A stretch of DNA of 54,765 nucleotides from an uncultured Muribaculaceae bacterium (GTDB lineage Bacteria > Bacteroidota > Bacteroidia > Bacteroidales > Muribaculaceae), in assembly GCA_944321865.1 (NCBI GenBank), contig CALUMZ010000010.1, positions 1 through 54,765 on the forward strand, given 5' to 3'. The notes beneath the pieces are model-generated. The model had not been told where the DNA came from and searched no databases. It was given only the letters and a program-made list of their open reading frames with translations. The position numbers were made by a program, and so were the translations under genes. This document shows positions 9,018-17,658 of this stretch, one piece after another (the first letter of the stretch is position 1; the number at the start of each line of letters is the position of its first letter).

Positions 9018-9665
9018 TTATAATTTACTGTTGTACAATCTATTAAGCCAATCGACAAAATTATGACAAATCGCAGAATCGGTTTCAAGATACTTTTTCG
9101 TAATGGCTTGTCCCATCGGCGTTCCGGGAGATTCCTGCCAAGCGAGCCAAGTGTGAATGCGAGCCTTCTCGTGATGTGCGACAGAATACGCATTCAACCG
9201 CGTCGTTTCAATCTCTTTCAAGACTTTATCAGCAATCGGCAGCAAACGGTCTCCCTTAGGAATCAAGAAAGTAACGAAATCTTCCAACATGCCATCTGTG
9301 CGATTATCGGGCATAATCCACAACCCGAACCTCATGTCTCCGTCAACTCGAGGATTTATTACCAACCCATCGGGCGGGCAATCGTCGGGGACACAATCAT
9401 ACCGCCCCGTCTTTTGCAATATTTCGCGTACCGAAAGCCAACGTCCGACCGCTTGGGAGTCGGCATCTATGACCACGCCCAATGTCTTGATTTCTCCGGA
9501 ACCTTTGAGCCTTACATGCAGACCGGCCAATATATTATCTATGCCGTTGCAATCCTTGATTCCGAATGATTCTTTGACATTGAAACATTCACACAGGGCT
9601 GCAATCACATGCAAGTCGTCATTACCCTCAACCAGCAATACTTGATCAAAATCGCCTTTTCTCAT
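9018..9665 (-). CDS. DUF3226-like TOPRIM-fold protein, candidate nuclease effector
   Basis: A 215-residue protein with the TOPRIM signature: an N-terminal VEGNDD with Glu13, then VVIDADSQ with Asp67 and Asp69, the usual metal-binding Glu and DxD. It matches my memory of the DUF3226 family; the C-terminal half (HTWLAWQESPGTPMGQAITKKYL) is typical of such proteins. Its ATG overlaps the ATPase stop codon in an ATGA (9662-9665), so the two are translationally coupled. OLD-family nucleases fuse this ATPase/TOPRIM pair in one chain, and the PARIS anti-phage system splits it in two, so a role as the nuclease arm of a defence system is reasonable inference. No experiment is known to me for this exact pair. 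Confidence 0.75.
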   Translation of the reverse strand: MRKGDFDQVLLVEGNDDLHVIAALCECFNVKESFGIKDCNGIDNILAGLHVRLKGSGEIKTLGVVIDADSQAVGRWLSVREILQKTGRYDCVPDDCPPDGLVINPRVDGDMRFGLWIMPDNRTDGMLEDFVTFLIPKGDRLLPIADKVLKEIETTRLNAYSVAHHEKARIHTWLAWQESPGTPMGQAITKKYLETDSAICHNFVDWLNRLYNSKL

Positions 9666-10765
9666 CGAATTTCAATATTTTGTGCTGCCACTATTTCAAG
9701 TTCGCCGGCATCATACTCCACAGCCCGGACCGAGCCCGCCCGGTACTCCAGTCTTATGTACTTGCCTGCACCCTCATTCATGCAGGCAACCTTGCCGAAA
9801 CTGCTTATGCAGTCAGAACTGTGTGTAGTGGCAAAGACCTGAACGTTTAATTTGGCTGCCAAATCAAAGACGACGCCCCATAATTGTTTTTGCACGGTAT
9901 AGTGCAACCCGTTGTCGATTTCATCGATCAATACACAACCGTCCTCACAATTCACGAGAGACAATATGATGCACAATATATGGTTAATTCCATCGCCCAT
10001 GCTACGCAACGGGATTCGATGATTCACACCTGCTATCCTTGCGACAGGATAGCGGTCTTTCTTATACGCCGGCGATTCCAAGAATGCAAGGCTTTCAATT
10101 CCGGGTTCGATTATTTTCAAAGCGCCAATGACATAATCCTCTTTGTCGGTCAAAGCTATGCTGTCCCACAGCCGTGAAACAAGAGCACTGTCGTTAAAAT
10201 CAGGTTCGATTTTAATGTGGCGGGCAATATCGGGTCTGCGAGACGAGTCTCCGCTATCCAACCTGTCTAACCTATGCTCCAACTGAAACATTACTTTGCC
10301 GCGCGCACCCCTTTCAACCACCAAACCTGTCCGGACATCGCCATCGGGGAAATCCTTGCCGGGAGAAAAAACAATCCGTTGCCTTGTCAATGCGTTATTG
10401 TCTTCCTCCTTGACCACTGTATACCGGCGGAACTGCATCGACAACAGATTACGTCCGTCGTTTATTGCCATTACGTTGTTGCCGTCGTCGGCGTTGCCGT
10501 TACGACCGGTAAACAACGACGACAATGCTTCATAATTTTGCTTGAACAAGTCAATACCGTCACCCGGGGAATATGTTTTGTATAACTCTCCCCTGCTTTC
10601 AAGTATCGGAACAATGGACGAATTGGCTATATGAATTTCCAAAGCCTCCAATAATGAAGATTTCCCAACATTGTTTTTCCCCGAAATCAAGTTTACCCGG
10701 GAAAAACCGGGAATCTTCAAGCCCGACAAGTTCTTAAAGTTATGAATTTCGATTGACTGTATCAT
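9662..10765 (-). CDS. AAA15/OLD-like ATPase, partner of the TOPRIM protein
   Basis: A 367-residue ABC/SMC-like ATPase. It opens MIQSIEIHNFKNLSGL, typical of the OLD/RecF/AAA15 group. The Walker A is SGKNNVGKSS (about residues 28-37), an LRSMGDGINHIL signature-like motif follows, the Walker B is CVLIDEIDNGLH (about 277-288) and a conserved His sits in FATTHSSD (about 315). I chose ATG 10763-10765: a strong promoter has its -7 box at 10793-10800, so the start of transcription falls near 10786 and an upstream ATG there would be leaderless. It is the first gene of the cassette and overlaps the TOPRIM gene by 4 bp. Sensing of phage or DNA ends is inferred from family relatives. Confidence 0.8.
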   Translation of the reverse strand: MIQSIEIHNFKNLSGLKIPGFSRVNLISGKNNVGKSSLLEALEIHIANSSIVPILESRGELYKTYSPGDGIDLFKQNYEALSSLFTGRNGNADDGNNVMAINDGRNLLSMQFRRYTVVKEEDNNALTRQRIVFSPGKDFPDGDVRTGLVVERGARGKVMFQLEHRLDRLDSGDSSRRPDIARHIKIEPDFNDSALVSRLWDSIALTDKEDYVIGALKIIEPGIESLAFLESPAYKKDRYPVARIAGVNHRIPLRSMGDGINHILCIILSLVNCEDGCVLIDEIDNGLHYTVQKQLWGVVFDLAAKLNVQVFATTHSSDCISSFGKVACMNEGAGKYIRLEYRAGSVRAVEYDAGELEIVAAQNIEIR

Positions 10766-10792
10766 ATTCGGCAACAATAATGACATATTACA

Positions 10793-10824
10793 CAAAGATA
10801 CGGAATTTATTTAGACAATTCAAA
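10793..10824 (-). promoter_or_regulatory. Promoter of the ATPase/TOPRIM cassette
   Basis: On the minus strand TTTG (10824-10821), 20 bp, TATCTTTG (10800-10793) match the Bacteroidetes vegetative promoter at both boxes. It gives the cassette its own transcription inside the surrounding operon and decides the ATPase start codon. Confidence 0.8.
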
Positions 10825-10892
10825 GCAGTTTCCAGATCTTCCCATCTTTCCATAAATTATTTTTGCCGATTGCCTCCCACCCCGGGATTCCG

Positions 10893-11222
10893 CTACCGTG
10901 CGAGTTTTTCGTTTTGCAGGTGGCGGGTGGCGTCGCGGCGTGTCTTTTTGGCGAAACTTGCTTCAAGTGCTTCAGTCAGATTCACGCCGGTCTGATTGGC
11001 AATGCAAATCAGCACCCACAGCACATCAGCAAGTTCTTCGGGCAAGGCATCGGCGTTTTCTCCGGCCTTGAACGACTGGTCTCCGTATTTGCGTGCCATT
11101 ATGCGGGCAAGTTCGCCAACTTCCTCGGTAAGGACCGCCATGTTGGTGAGTTCGCTGAAGTATCGCACCCCGTAGGTGCGTATCCATGCATCCACACGCT
11201 GTTGAGCTTCATCAAGTGTCAT
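10893..11222 (-). CDS. MazG-like nucleotide pyrophosphohydrolase
   Basis: A 109-residue all-alpha NTP pyrophosphohydrolase of the short MazG type. The metal-binding signature is present: TEEVGELARIMARKYG, then PEELADVLWVLICIANQTGVNL. It would hydrolyse non-canonical or excess (d)NTPs to monophosphates. It begins 26 bp after dtd and is probably the last gene of the mnmG-apt-uvrC-dtd run before the inserted cassette. The ATG at 11220-11222 is the only good start. Confidence 0.9.
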   Translation of the reverse strand: MTLDEAQQRVDAWIRTYGVRYFSELTNMAVLTEEVGELARIMARKYGDQSFKAGENADALPEELADVLWVLICIANQTGVNLTEALEASFAKKTRRDATRHLQNEKLAR

Positions 11223-11248
11223 AATATTACCGTAATATTACCGTAAAT

Positions 11249-11701
11249 TTACACTTTATTTTGGGAATCCACAATAATCGTCACCGGGCCGTCGTTGACA
11301 AGGGCAACCTGCATGTCGGCTCCGAATTGCCCTTTGGCGACGGTTCGCCCCAGCAATTCCCCCACCTTGGCGCAATACCGCTCATAAAGCGGCACGGCAA
11401 GTTCATGCCCCGCAGCATGTATATACGACGGGCGGTTGCCTTTCTTGGTCGATGCGGCAAGCGTGAACTGGCTCACGGCAAGCACCTCTCCCCCGACATC
11501 GGCCACGCTGCGGTTCATCACCCCGTTTTCGTCGTCGAATATGCGCATGTTCACCGTCTTCATGGCAAGCCAGTCGGCATCGTCGGCAGTGTCACCTTCC
11601 ACGACACCCACAAGCACCATCAGCCCGCAACCTATCGAGCTGAACAGATTACCGTCGATCGACACCGAAGCCTGCGACACGCGCTGTATCACTATTTTCA
11701 T
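11249..11701 (-). CDS. dtd: D-aminoacyl-tRNA deacylase
   Basis: A 150-residue enzyme that removes D-amino acids wrongly attached to tRNA. Diagnostic motifs are the start MKIVIQRVSQASV, SQFTLAA (the SQxxL signature) and VNDGPVTIIVDS near the C-terminus (the NxGP(V/I)T signature). The length matches bacterial Dtd (about 145-150). The ATG at 11699-11701 starts the family-conserved N-terminus and lies 19 bp after the uvrC stop. An upstream ATG would add 11 non-family residues and overlap uvrC. Confidence 0.96.
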   Translation of the reverse strand: MKIVIQRVSQASVSIDGNLFSSIGCGLMVLVGVVEGDTADDADWLAMKTVNMRIFDDENGVMNRSVADVGGEVLAVSQFTLAASTKKGNRPSYIHAAGHELAVPLYERYCAKVGELLGRTVAKGQFGADMQVALVNDGPVTIIVDSQNKV

Positions 11702-11720
11702 TGTCTGTGATGCTAATGTT

Positions 11721-13535
11721 TTATTTTGTTTCAACTATATCCTCGCGCAACCCGTCATACACGATTTGAGCCTTTGCAGGGCCCACGACGGCTGCAATGT
11801 CGTCGATCGAGGCTTCGCGCACACGCTTGAGGCTCTTGAAATGCTTCAGCAGCGCGTCGCGCGTCTTTTCGCCAACTCCCTTTATGTCGTCGAACGCCGA
11901 ATGTACCTGCCCCTTGCTGCGCCGGTTGCGGTGGTGCGTTATGCCGAAGCGGTGCGCCTCATCGCGCAAATGCTGCACCACCTTCAGTGACTCGCTGTTT
12001 TTGTCGATATACAACGGCACGCTGTCGCCCGGGAAATAAATTTCTTCGAGCCGCTTTGCTATGCCGGCAAGAGCCACCTTGCCGCGCAGTCCCATTGCAT
12101 CGAAAGCCTCCACAGCCGCGCTTAGCTGCCCTTTCCCGCCATCGACAATGACCAACTGGGGCAATTCCTCACCCTCCTGCATAAGTCGCGTGTAGCGGCG
12201 CGTAAGCACCTCCTTCATCGACGCGAAGTCGTCGGGCCCAACAACGGTCTTGATATTGAAATGCCGGTAGTCACGCTTCGACGGCCGGGCATTCTTGAAC
12301 ACCACGCACGAGGCCACGGGATTTGTCCCTTGTATGTTGGAATTGTCGAAGCACTCGATGTGCCGCGGCAATTCCTTCAGGCGGAAGTCGCGTTGCAGCG
12401 TGGTGAGGGTGCGCATGGTGCGTTGCTCGGGGTTCAACTTCTCCGAAGTCTTCAGCTTGTCGATTTTGTATTGCTTGGCATTCTTCAGCGATACCTCCAG
12501 CAGTTTCTTCTTGTCGCCCTTTTGCGGCACGGTGAACGCGACACCCTCAAATTCCACATCGGGCAACTCGGGCACAATAATCTCGCGCACGCGGCGGTCA
12601 AACTTAGTCTGCATTTCATTGATTGCCATCGACAGAATCTCAGACACGGTTTCATCGAGTTTTTTCCGATACTCGAGAGTAAGGCTCTGCACGATGGAAC
12701 CGTTGCGTATGTGCATGAAGTTAACATAGTAGCAATCGTCGTCGCTGTCGACCGAATACACGTCTACATCGTGGATTGTGGCACTCACGATTACCGACCG
12801 CGCCTTGTAGCGTTCCACAAGCATATACTTCTCCTTGAGTACTTGGGCTTCCTCGAAACGCATTTCACCGGCAAGGCGCGACATTTCGTCCTTGAGGAAA
12901 TCGCACACCTGTTGCACGTTCCCGCTAAGTATCTGCCTTATTTCATCGAAGTATTTGCCATAAGCTGCGGCATCAATCAATCCCTCGCAACACCCTTGGC
13001 AATTCTTGATATGATATTGCAAACACACCTTGTGCTTGTGCTTGCTTATACTCTCCTGAGTGATCGGCAAGCGGCATGTGCGTATCGGATACATTTCTCG
13101 CAGCATTTCGATAACCGTTTTTGCAACCTGCACGTTGGAATACGGTCCAAAATACTTGCCGCCACTCTTGGTTACAGTACGGGTGAGAAAAACGCGGGGA
13201 TACATTTCGTTGGTAACACATATCCACGGATAAGACTTGTCGTCCTTCAGCAACACGTTATATCGCGGCTTGTGCTCCTTGATGAGGCTGTTTTCGAGAT
13301 GCAGTGCATCCTCCTCGCTCCCCACAACTATATACCGCAAATCACAAATATTGCGCACCAAAATATTGGTGCGCGCTACCGAATGCACACGGTTAAAATA
13401 ACTGCTTACGCGGCGGTGCAACTTTTTTGCCTTGCCCACGTATATCACAGTCCCAGTCTTGTCATAATAGATATACACCCCCGGGCTGTCGGGTAGCAAG
13501 TCGACCTTTGCCTTTAAATCCTCACGCGTGTTCAC
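11721..13535 (-). CDS. uvrC: UvrABC nucleotide-excision repair endonuclease subunit C
   Basis: A protein of about 604 residues that makes the two incisions around bulky DNA lesions with UvrA and UvrB. Domains in order: GIY-YIG nuclease (LPDSPGVYIYYD ... VIYVGKAKKL), a Cys-rich segment, a UvrB-interaction helix pair (FEEAQVLKEKYMLVERYK), the RNase H-like second nuclease domain (PRHIECFDNSN, VIVDGGKGQLSAA) and a C-terminal helix-hairpin-helix (DIKGVGEKTRDALLKHF). No ATG lies at the N-terminus. I used GTG at 13533-13535 (VNTREDLKAK); TTG at 13565 is the alternative and would overlap the apt stop. It starts about 20 bp after apt, within the operon. Confidence 0.95.
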   Translation of the reverse strand: MNTREDLKAKVDLLPDSPGVYIYYDKTGTVIYVGKAKKLHRRVSSYFNRVHSVARTNILVRNICDLRYIVVGSEEDALHLENSLIKEHKPRYNVLLKDDKSYPWICVTNEMYPRVFLTRTVTKSGGKYFGPYSNVQVAKTVIEMLREMYPIRTCRLPITQESISKHKHKVCLQYHIKNCQGCCEGLIDAAAYGKYFDEIRQILSGNVQQVCDFLKDEMSRLAGEMRFEEAQVLKEKYMLVERYKARSVIVSATIHDVDVYSVDSDDDCYYVNFMHIRNGSIVQSLTLEYRKKLDETVSEILSMAINEMQTKFDRRVREIIVPELPDVEFEGVAFTVPQKGDKKKLLEVSLKNAKQYKIDKLKTSEKLNPEQRTMRTLTTLQRDFRLKELPRHIECFDNSNIQGTNPVASCVVFKNARPSKRDYRHFNIKTVVGPDDFASMKEVLTRRYTRLMQEGEELPQLVIVDGGKGQLSAAVEAFDAMGLRGKVALAGIAKRLEEIYFPGDSVPLYIDKNSESLKVVQHLRDEAHRFGITHHRNRRSKGQVHSAFDDIKGVGEKTRDALLKHFKSLKRVREASIDDIAAVVGPAKAQIVYDGLREDIVETK

Positions 13536-13554
13536 GTCTGCAAATACTCCGCAA

Positions 13555-14088
13555 TCAATAAACAATCATCGAGCGAACATCCACCCCATCGGGGAAAGCC
13601 TTCCTACCTTCAAGGGCTTCAAGTTCGACAATAAAATTCACGTATATGCGTTTAGGATTCATCGATTTCACCAATTCGTATGCAGCAGCCATAGTACCAC
13701 CGGTTGCAAGCAAGTCGTCGTGCAACACCACCACATCATTCTCATTGATGGCATCGCGGTGAATCTCGATTACATCGGTACCATATTCTTTGCTATAGGT
13801 TTTCTGAACGGTATCGGCAGGCAGCTTGCCCGGCTTGCGCACAGGCACAAATCCCGCACCAAGTTCATGAGCCAATACGGCACCGCATATAAACCCACGG
13901 GCTTCAATGCCTACAACCTTCGTCACGCCCAATCCGGCATATTCGTTCTTCAATTCTTCACATACCAAGCGGAAGGCTTCGCCATCCTTAAGCATCGTTG
14001 TGAGGTCTCGAAACAAAATTCCTTTTACAGGGAAATCGGGAATATCCCGAATAAGATTTTTAATTTTTTCCAATTTTTCTTTTTCCAT
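13555..14088 (-). CDS. apt: Adenine phosphoribosyltransferase
   Basis: A 177-residue purine-salvage enzyme converting adenine and PRPP to AMP. The PRPP-binding loop reads VVVLHDDLLATGGTM. IPDFPVKGILFRDLT and GIEARGFICGAVLAHELGAGFVPVRKPGKLP are the expected adenine and PRPP site segments. The length is typical. It lies between mnmG and uvrC on the same strand; the 46-bp gap to mnmG holds a parS-like site. Confidence 0.97.
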   Translation of the reverse strand: MEKEKLEKIKNLIRDIPDFPVKGILFRDLTTMLKDGEAFRLVCEELKNEYAGLGVTKVVGIEARGFICGAVLAHELGAGFVPVRKPGKLPADTVQKTYSKEYGTDVIEIHRDAINENDVVVLHDDLLATGGTMAAAYELVKSMNPKRIYVNFIVELEALEGRKAFPDGVDVRSMIVY

Positions 14089-14110
14089 AAATTATGATAT
14101 TTTTCAGAAT

Positions 14111-14126
14111 TGTTCCACGTGAAACA
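14111..14126. promoter_or_regulatory. parS-like ParB-binding site
   Basis: TGTTCCACGTGAAACA is one base from the fully palindromic parS consensus TGTTTCACGTGAAACA, and the C at position 5 is tolerated in known parS sites as I recall. It lies in the short gap between mnmG and apt, outside coding sequence. parS sites usually cluster near the replication origin. I see no parA or parB gene and no cluster of DnaA boxes in the window. Confidence 0.75.
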
Positions 14127-14134
14127 TTTTGAAG

Positions 14135-16015
14135 TTATCTACCTAAAAGTAAAAGCAATATATTTATGTCGCTCGGGGAAATTCCCGGTATTCGCGAAGC
14201 CTGCGCTATAGTCTCGGGGTCGATACGTGTCAACTTCTGGCGAGCCTCGGTTGAAAGCGATTTTATGTCGTTATACACTACCTTGCCCTTAAGTTTTACG
14301 TTTTCAAGCCGGCGAATCTTGTCGGCTATGACACGTTCCCGGTCGATATACCCTTGGTACTTTATTAGTATTTCAGCAGCCTCAATGATTTCCTCCCTGC
14401 GTTCAGGTTCAATCGTATCAAGGAAATGCTTGAACGGTGTCACCAATTGCGACAGCTTTTCAATATTCAGCTGCGGGCGCAAAATCAGGTCATACAGTTT
14501 CACGCCCTGCTTGAGCGGAGCTGTACCGAGAGCCTCCAACGACGGATTGATAACCGAGGCACGTATTGAAAATTCCTTGGTGTAATCGATTATCGCGTCG
14601 CGTTGGCGGCGCTTCGACAGCATCAACTCGTAACGTTCGTGGGTGGCAAGCCCGAGCCGATAGGCACGTTCGGTCAGGCGCATGTCGGCATCGTCCTGAC
14701 GCAGGAGGATGCGATATTCGGCACGCGAAGTGAACATGCGGTACGGCTCATCGACACCTTTGGTCACCAAGTCGTCGATAAGCACACCTATGTAAGCCTC
14801 GTCGCGACCAAGCACAAACGGAGCCTCGCCGTTAATCTTCAAGTGAGCATTGATACCGGCCACAAGCCCCTGCCCTGCCGCTTCTTCATAACCTGTGGTA
14901 CCGTTGACTTGTCCGGCGAAAAACAGATTAGGCACAAGCTTGGTTTCAAGCGTATGCGTCAACTGCGTGGGGTCGAAAAAGTCATATTCGATTGCATAGC
15001 CGGGACGGTAAATCTGCACATCGCGCAATGCCGGAATCCGCTGCAATGCCGTTATCTGCACATCGAGCGGTAGTGACGACGAGAATCCGTTGAGATAAAA
15101 TTCCTGCGTGTCTTCCCCTTCGGGTTCAAGGAAGAGCTGGTGTTGCGTCTTCTCGGCAAACGTCACAATCTTGGTTTCTATGCTCGGGCAATACCGCGGG
15201 CCGATGCTTTTTATCTGACCGTTATACAACGGTGAATCGGGCAATCCGGCTCGCAATATTTCATGCACTTCGGGATTGGTGTATACAATCCAGCACGGCC
15301 GCTGCTTCAACTTGCGGTTCACGCCGGGCATGAACGAGAATTTGTGGAAGTCGTTGTCTCCTTCCTGTATTTCGGTATCCTCGAAATGTACCGTCCGTGC
15401 ATCGATTCTTACCGGCGTACCGGTCTTCATTCTTGCCGTTTCAAAACCCAATTGCCGCAATTGTTCGGTTATTCCGTGCGATGCCGGCTCCGAAACACGT
15501 CCGCCCTGAATCATCACACGCCCCACATGCATCAACCCGTTCAAGAATGTTCCGGCAGTCAGCACCACCGCACGAGCCTTGAAAGTGACACCAAATGCCG
15601 TTTTCACCCCCGAGACGGTTCCATCGTCGGAAATCACAAGTTCGGTAACACTATCCTGCCACACATACAGGTTGTCGGTATTTTCTATCACATGCCTCCA
15701 TTCGGCGATAAAACGAGTGCGGTCGGCTTGTGCTCGCGGGCTCCACATGGCCGGTCCCTTTGAGCGGTTAAGCATACGGAATTGTATGGCTGCACGGTCG
15801 GTAACCATTCCCATTTGTCCACCGAGGGCATCTATTTCCCTGACAATCTGCCCCTTCGCAATACCGCCAACAGCAGGATTACAGCTCATTTGGGCAATCT
15901 TGTTCATATCCATTGTAATCAGCAGTGTACAAGACCCCAACCGCGCTGCGGCGCAGGCAGCCTCACAACCGGCATGACCGGCTCCAATCACAATGACATC
16001 ATAGTCAAATCTCAT
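14135..16015 (-). CDS. mnmG: tRNA uridine-34 5-carboxymethylaminomethyl modification enzyme MnmG
   Basis: A 626-residue FAD protein which, with MnmE, installs the carboxymethylaminomethyl group at U34 of several tRNAs. The FAD Rossmann motif is at the extreme N-terminus (YDVIVIGAGHAGCEAACAAARLG). MSCNPAVGGIAKGQIVREIDALGG and the C-terminal IPGISPSDINILLLLLGR are family hallmarks. The length is usual. It heads the minus-strand housekeeping run; ybeY lies 83 bp upstream on the same strand. Confidence 0.97.
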   Translation of the reverse strand: MRFDYDVIVIGAGHAGCEAACAAARLGSCTLLITMDMNKIAQMSCNPAVGGIAKGQIVREIDALGGQMGMVTDRAAIQFRMLNRSKGPAMWSPRAQADRTRFIAEWRHVIENTDNLYVWQDSVTELVISDDGTVSGVKTAFGVTFKARAVVLTAGTFLNGLMHVGRVMIQGGRVSEPASHGITEQLRQLGFETARMKTGTPVRIDARTVHFEDTEIQEGDNDFHKFSFMPGVNRKLKQRPCWIVYTNPEVHEILRAGLPDSPLYNGQIKSIGPRYCPSIETKIVTFAEKTQHQLFLEPEGEDTQEFYLNGFSSSLPLDVQITALQRIPALRDVQIYRPGYAIEYDFFDPTQLTHTLETKLVPNLFFAGQVNGTTGYEEAAGQGLVAGINAHLKINGEAPFVLGRDEAYIGVLIDDLVTKGVDEPYRMFTSRAEYRILLRQDDADMRLTERAYRLGLATHERYELMLSKRRQRDAIIDYTKEFSIRASVINPSLEALGTAPLKQGVKLYDLILRPQLNIEKLSQLVTPFKHFLDTIEPERREEIIEAAEILIKYQGYIDRERVIADKIRRLENVKLKGKVVYNDIKSLSTEARQKLTRIDPETIAQASRIPGISPSDINILLLLLGR

Positions 16016-16098
16016 TTATATATCTTGTATCGTGTAAAAGAATAAATTACAATAGAGACAAGACGACAGTGCACACACAAAACAGTGCGGATTAATCG

Positions 16099-16530
16099 TC
16101 AAAAACGCCCGTCATACAGCATCGACAAGGCTTCATCTTCGTGCCGCTCCATCACTTCCCGTTCACCCGGACCTTTATCATTTATGCCCAGCAAGTGCAG
16201 CACACCATGTATGACAACCCGCCGTAATTCATCGTCATACGTCCGGCCAAGCATTTCGGCGTTTGAGCGTATGGTATCAAGTGATATAAACATGTCACCT
16301 GATATGCGGCGGCGTGTCGAGTAATCAAAAGTTATAATATCGGTATAATAATCGTGCTTAAGGAATTCTCGGTTTACTTGCAAAATTTTCTCATCATTGC
16401 AAAATATATAAGTCAGTGTTCCGACAGTTTTTCCAAACTTGCCGGCAACAGCCACAACCCATTTTTTCACCATCTCGCGGTCAAGGGCAGGCATCTCCAC
16501 ACCTTCTGCTTCAAAAACAACTTCGGTCAT
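16099..16530 (-). CDS. ybeY: Endoribonuclease YbeY (rRNA maturation factor)
   Basis: A 143-residue metal-dependent RNase for 16S rRNA 3' maturation and ribosome quality control. The zinc motif reads HGVLHLLGIND, giving His108 and His112. The position normally filled by a third His (118) is Asp here, a variant I believe is common in Bacteroidetes. FLKHDYYTDIITFDY and GDMFISLDTIRSNA match the family. I used ATG 16528-16530 (MTEVVFEAEG); a longer frame to 16695 would add 55 residues with no family similarity. Confidence 0.93.
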   Translation of the reverse strand: MTEVVFEAEGVEMPALDREMVKKWVVAVAGKFGKTVGTLTYIFCNDEKILQVNREFLKHDYYTDIITFDYSTRRRISGDMFISLDTIRSNAEMLGRTYDDELRRVVIHGVLHLLGINDKGPGEREVMERHEDEALSMLYDGRF

Positions 16531-16588
16531 TTTGCAAAACACGTTTATCGGTACAAATATAATAGTTTTAAGAGACAAGAGCAAAAGA

Positions 16589-16614
16589 ATGAGCCGGCTC
16601 CCTTGCCGGCTCAT
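16589..16614. terminator. Strong GC-rich hairpin between divergent genes
   Basis: ATGAGCCGGC (16589-16598) and GCCGGCTCAT (16605-16614) form a perfect 10-bp stem with a 6-nt loop. On the minus strand it is followed by TCTTTTGCTCTTG, on the plus strand by TTCACTTGTTTTC. It lies upstream of both ybeY and the AlkD-like gene, so it does not end either one. It may be a relic, an attenuator or the end of an unseen small transcript. Confidence 0.5.
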
Positions 16615-16857
16615 TTCACTTGTTTTCAACAAATTCACTGCGGCAAGAGGATTCCCAATTTTTTCGCAGCCACAGCCGAGAGGCTCAAAATGCACCTATC
16701 TCACTAACAATGTGCAATTTGCGCAAAATATAACCGCTTGAGAATTGAATAATCGTCGGCAGCCCGTAATTTTATTCGGGATATTTAACTGAAATTCGGG
16801 GTTTCTTTCTACCTTTGGATAGGCAGGCTGCTTGGCATAAAAAACAAATCAATTTGT

Positions 16858-16888
16858 TTTGTCCTGCACCCGCCTTGCACTACTTTTG
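16858..16888 (+). promoter_or_regulatory. Promoter of the AlkD-like gene
   Basis: TTTG (16858-16861), 19 bp, TACTTTTG (16881-16888) is a full match to the Bacteroidetes promoter. Transcription would begin near 16894, giving a leader of about 13 nt before ATG 16907. A perfect 9-bp inverted repeat (AAAACAAAT / ATTTGTTTT, 16841-16860) overlaps the -33 box and could be an operator. Confidence 0.75.
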
Positions 16889-16906
16889 GATAAAACAGAT
16901 TTTCAC

Positions 16907-17617
16907 ATGACTGATATCGACACTTGGAAAAAAGAATTACGAGCCGTGGCTCGCGAAGACAAAATAAAAATCCTCTCCGCGTTCTTCAAAACCGGCAAAG
17001 GTGAATATGGCGAGGGGGATGTCTTCATTGGAATCACTGTTCCCGACAACCGCTCCGTTTCCCGTCGCTACCATTCCATTCCACTCAATCAAATAGAGAC
17101 AATGCTCATGGAGCCGGTACATGAATTCAGACTTGCCGGGTTGCTTGCCCTCGTGGAGGCATACAAGCGCGCCAAGAACGACCCCGTCCGTTGCCGCGAA
17201 ATAGCAGAGTTCTACCTCGCCAACGCCCGATGCTGCAACAATTGGGATCTCGTGGACCTGTCGTCGCAATACATCTTAGGAGAATACATGATACTGACCG
17301 GCAACGACAAGACAGCATGGCAGTTGGCACAAAGCGACAATATGTGGGAACGGCGCATAGCCATAGTGTCGATGCTCGCATTTGTTCGCAAAAGCCTCCT
17401 CGACACACCCATGGCACTTGCCGGGGCATTGCTCCATTCCGAAGAAAGCCTGTTGCAGAAAGCTACAGGATGGGTGTTGCGTGAAGTGGGCAAGCGCGAC
17501 AAACCGCGGCTGTGCCGTTTCCTCGACACACATGCAGCCACCATGCCGCGCACCACATTGCGATATGCCATCGAGCGATTCCCTGCCGACGAGCGCAAAC
17601 GCTACATGTCGTTGTAA
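16907..17617 (+). CDS. AlkD-like DNA alkylation repair protein (HEAT-repeat glycosylase)
   Basis: A 236-residue all-helical protein of the DNA alkylation repair family (PF08713 type). The key motif RCCNNWDLVDLSS matches the AlkD NWDxVD segment that carries the catalytic Asp. Following helices (WERRIAIVSMLAFV, LLQKATGWVLREVGKRD, TTLRYAIERFP) match the HEAT-like repeats. It would excise N3- or N7-alkylated bases without flipping them. The start is set by the promoter: ATG 16907 is the first after the predicted transcript start, and an upstream frame from 16859 would begin before it. Confidence 0.85.
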   Translation: MTDIDTWKKELRAVAREDKIKILSAFFKTGKGEYGEGDVFIGITVPDNRSVSRRYHSIPLNQIETMLMEPVHEFRLAGLLALVEAYKRAKNDPVRCREIAEFYLANARCCNNWDLVDLSSQYILGEYMILTGNDKTAWQLAQSDNMWERRIAIVSMLAFVRKSLLDTPMALAGALLHSEESLLQKATGWVLREVGKRDKPRLCRFLDTHAATMPRTTLRYAIERFPADERKRYMSL

Positions 17618-17658
17618 AAAAATGAGTTCTCTCCCCCTACCCTACCCCGTTCTGAGAC

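Noticed and set aside
10766..10795. Upstream ATG or TTG starts of the OLD-like ATPase
   Set aside because: They fall at or before the predicted transcript start from the promoter at 10793-10824.
14089..14134. Replication origin next to the parS-like site
   Set aside because: No cluster of DnaA boxes, no dnaA or dnaN and no AT-rich unwinding region are present.
16531..16695. 55-residue N-terminal extension of ybeY
   Set aside because: It contains the GC-rich hairpin and has no similarity to YbeY; the family starts at 16530.
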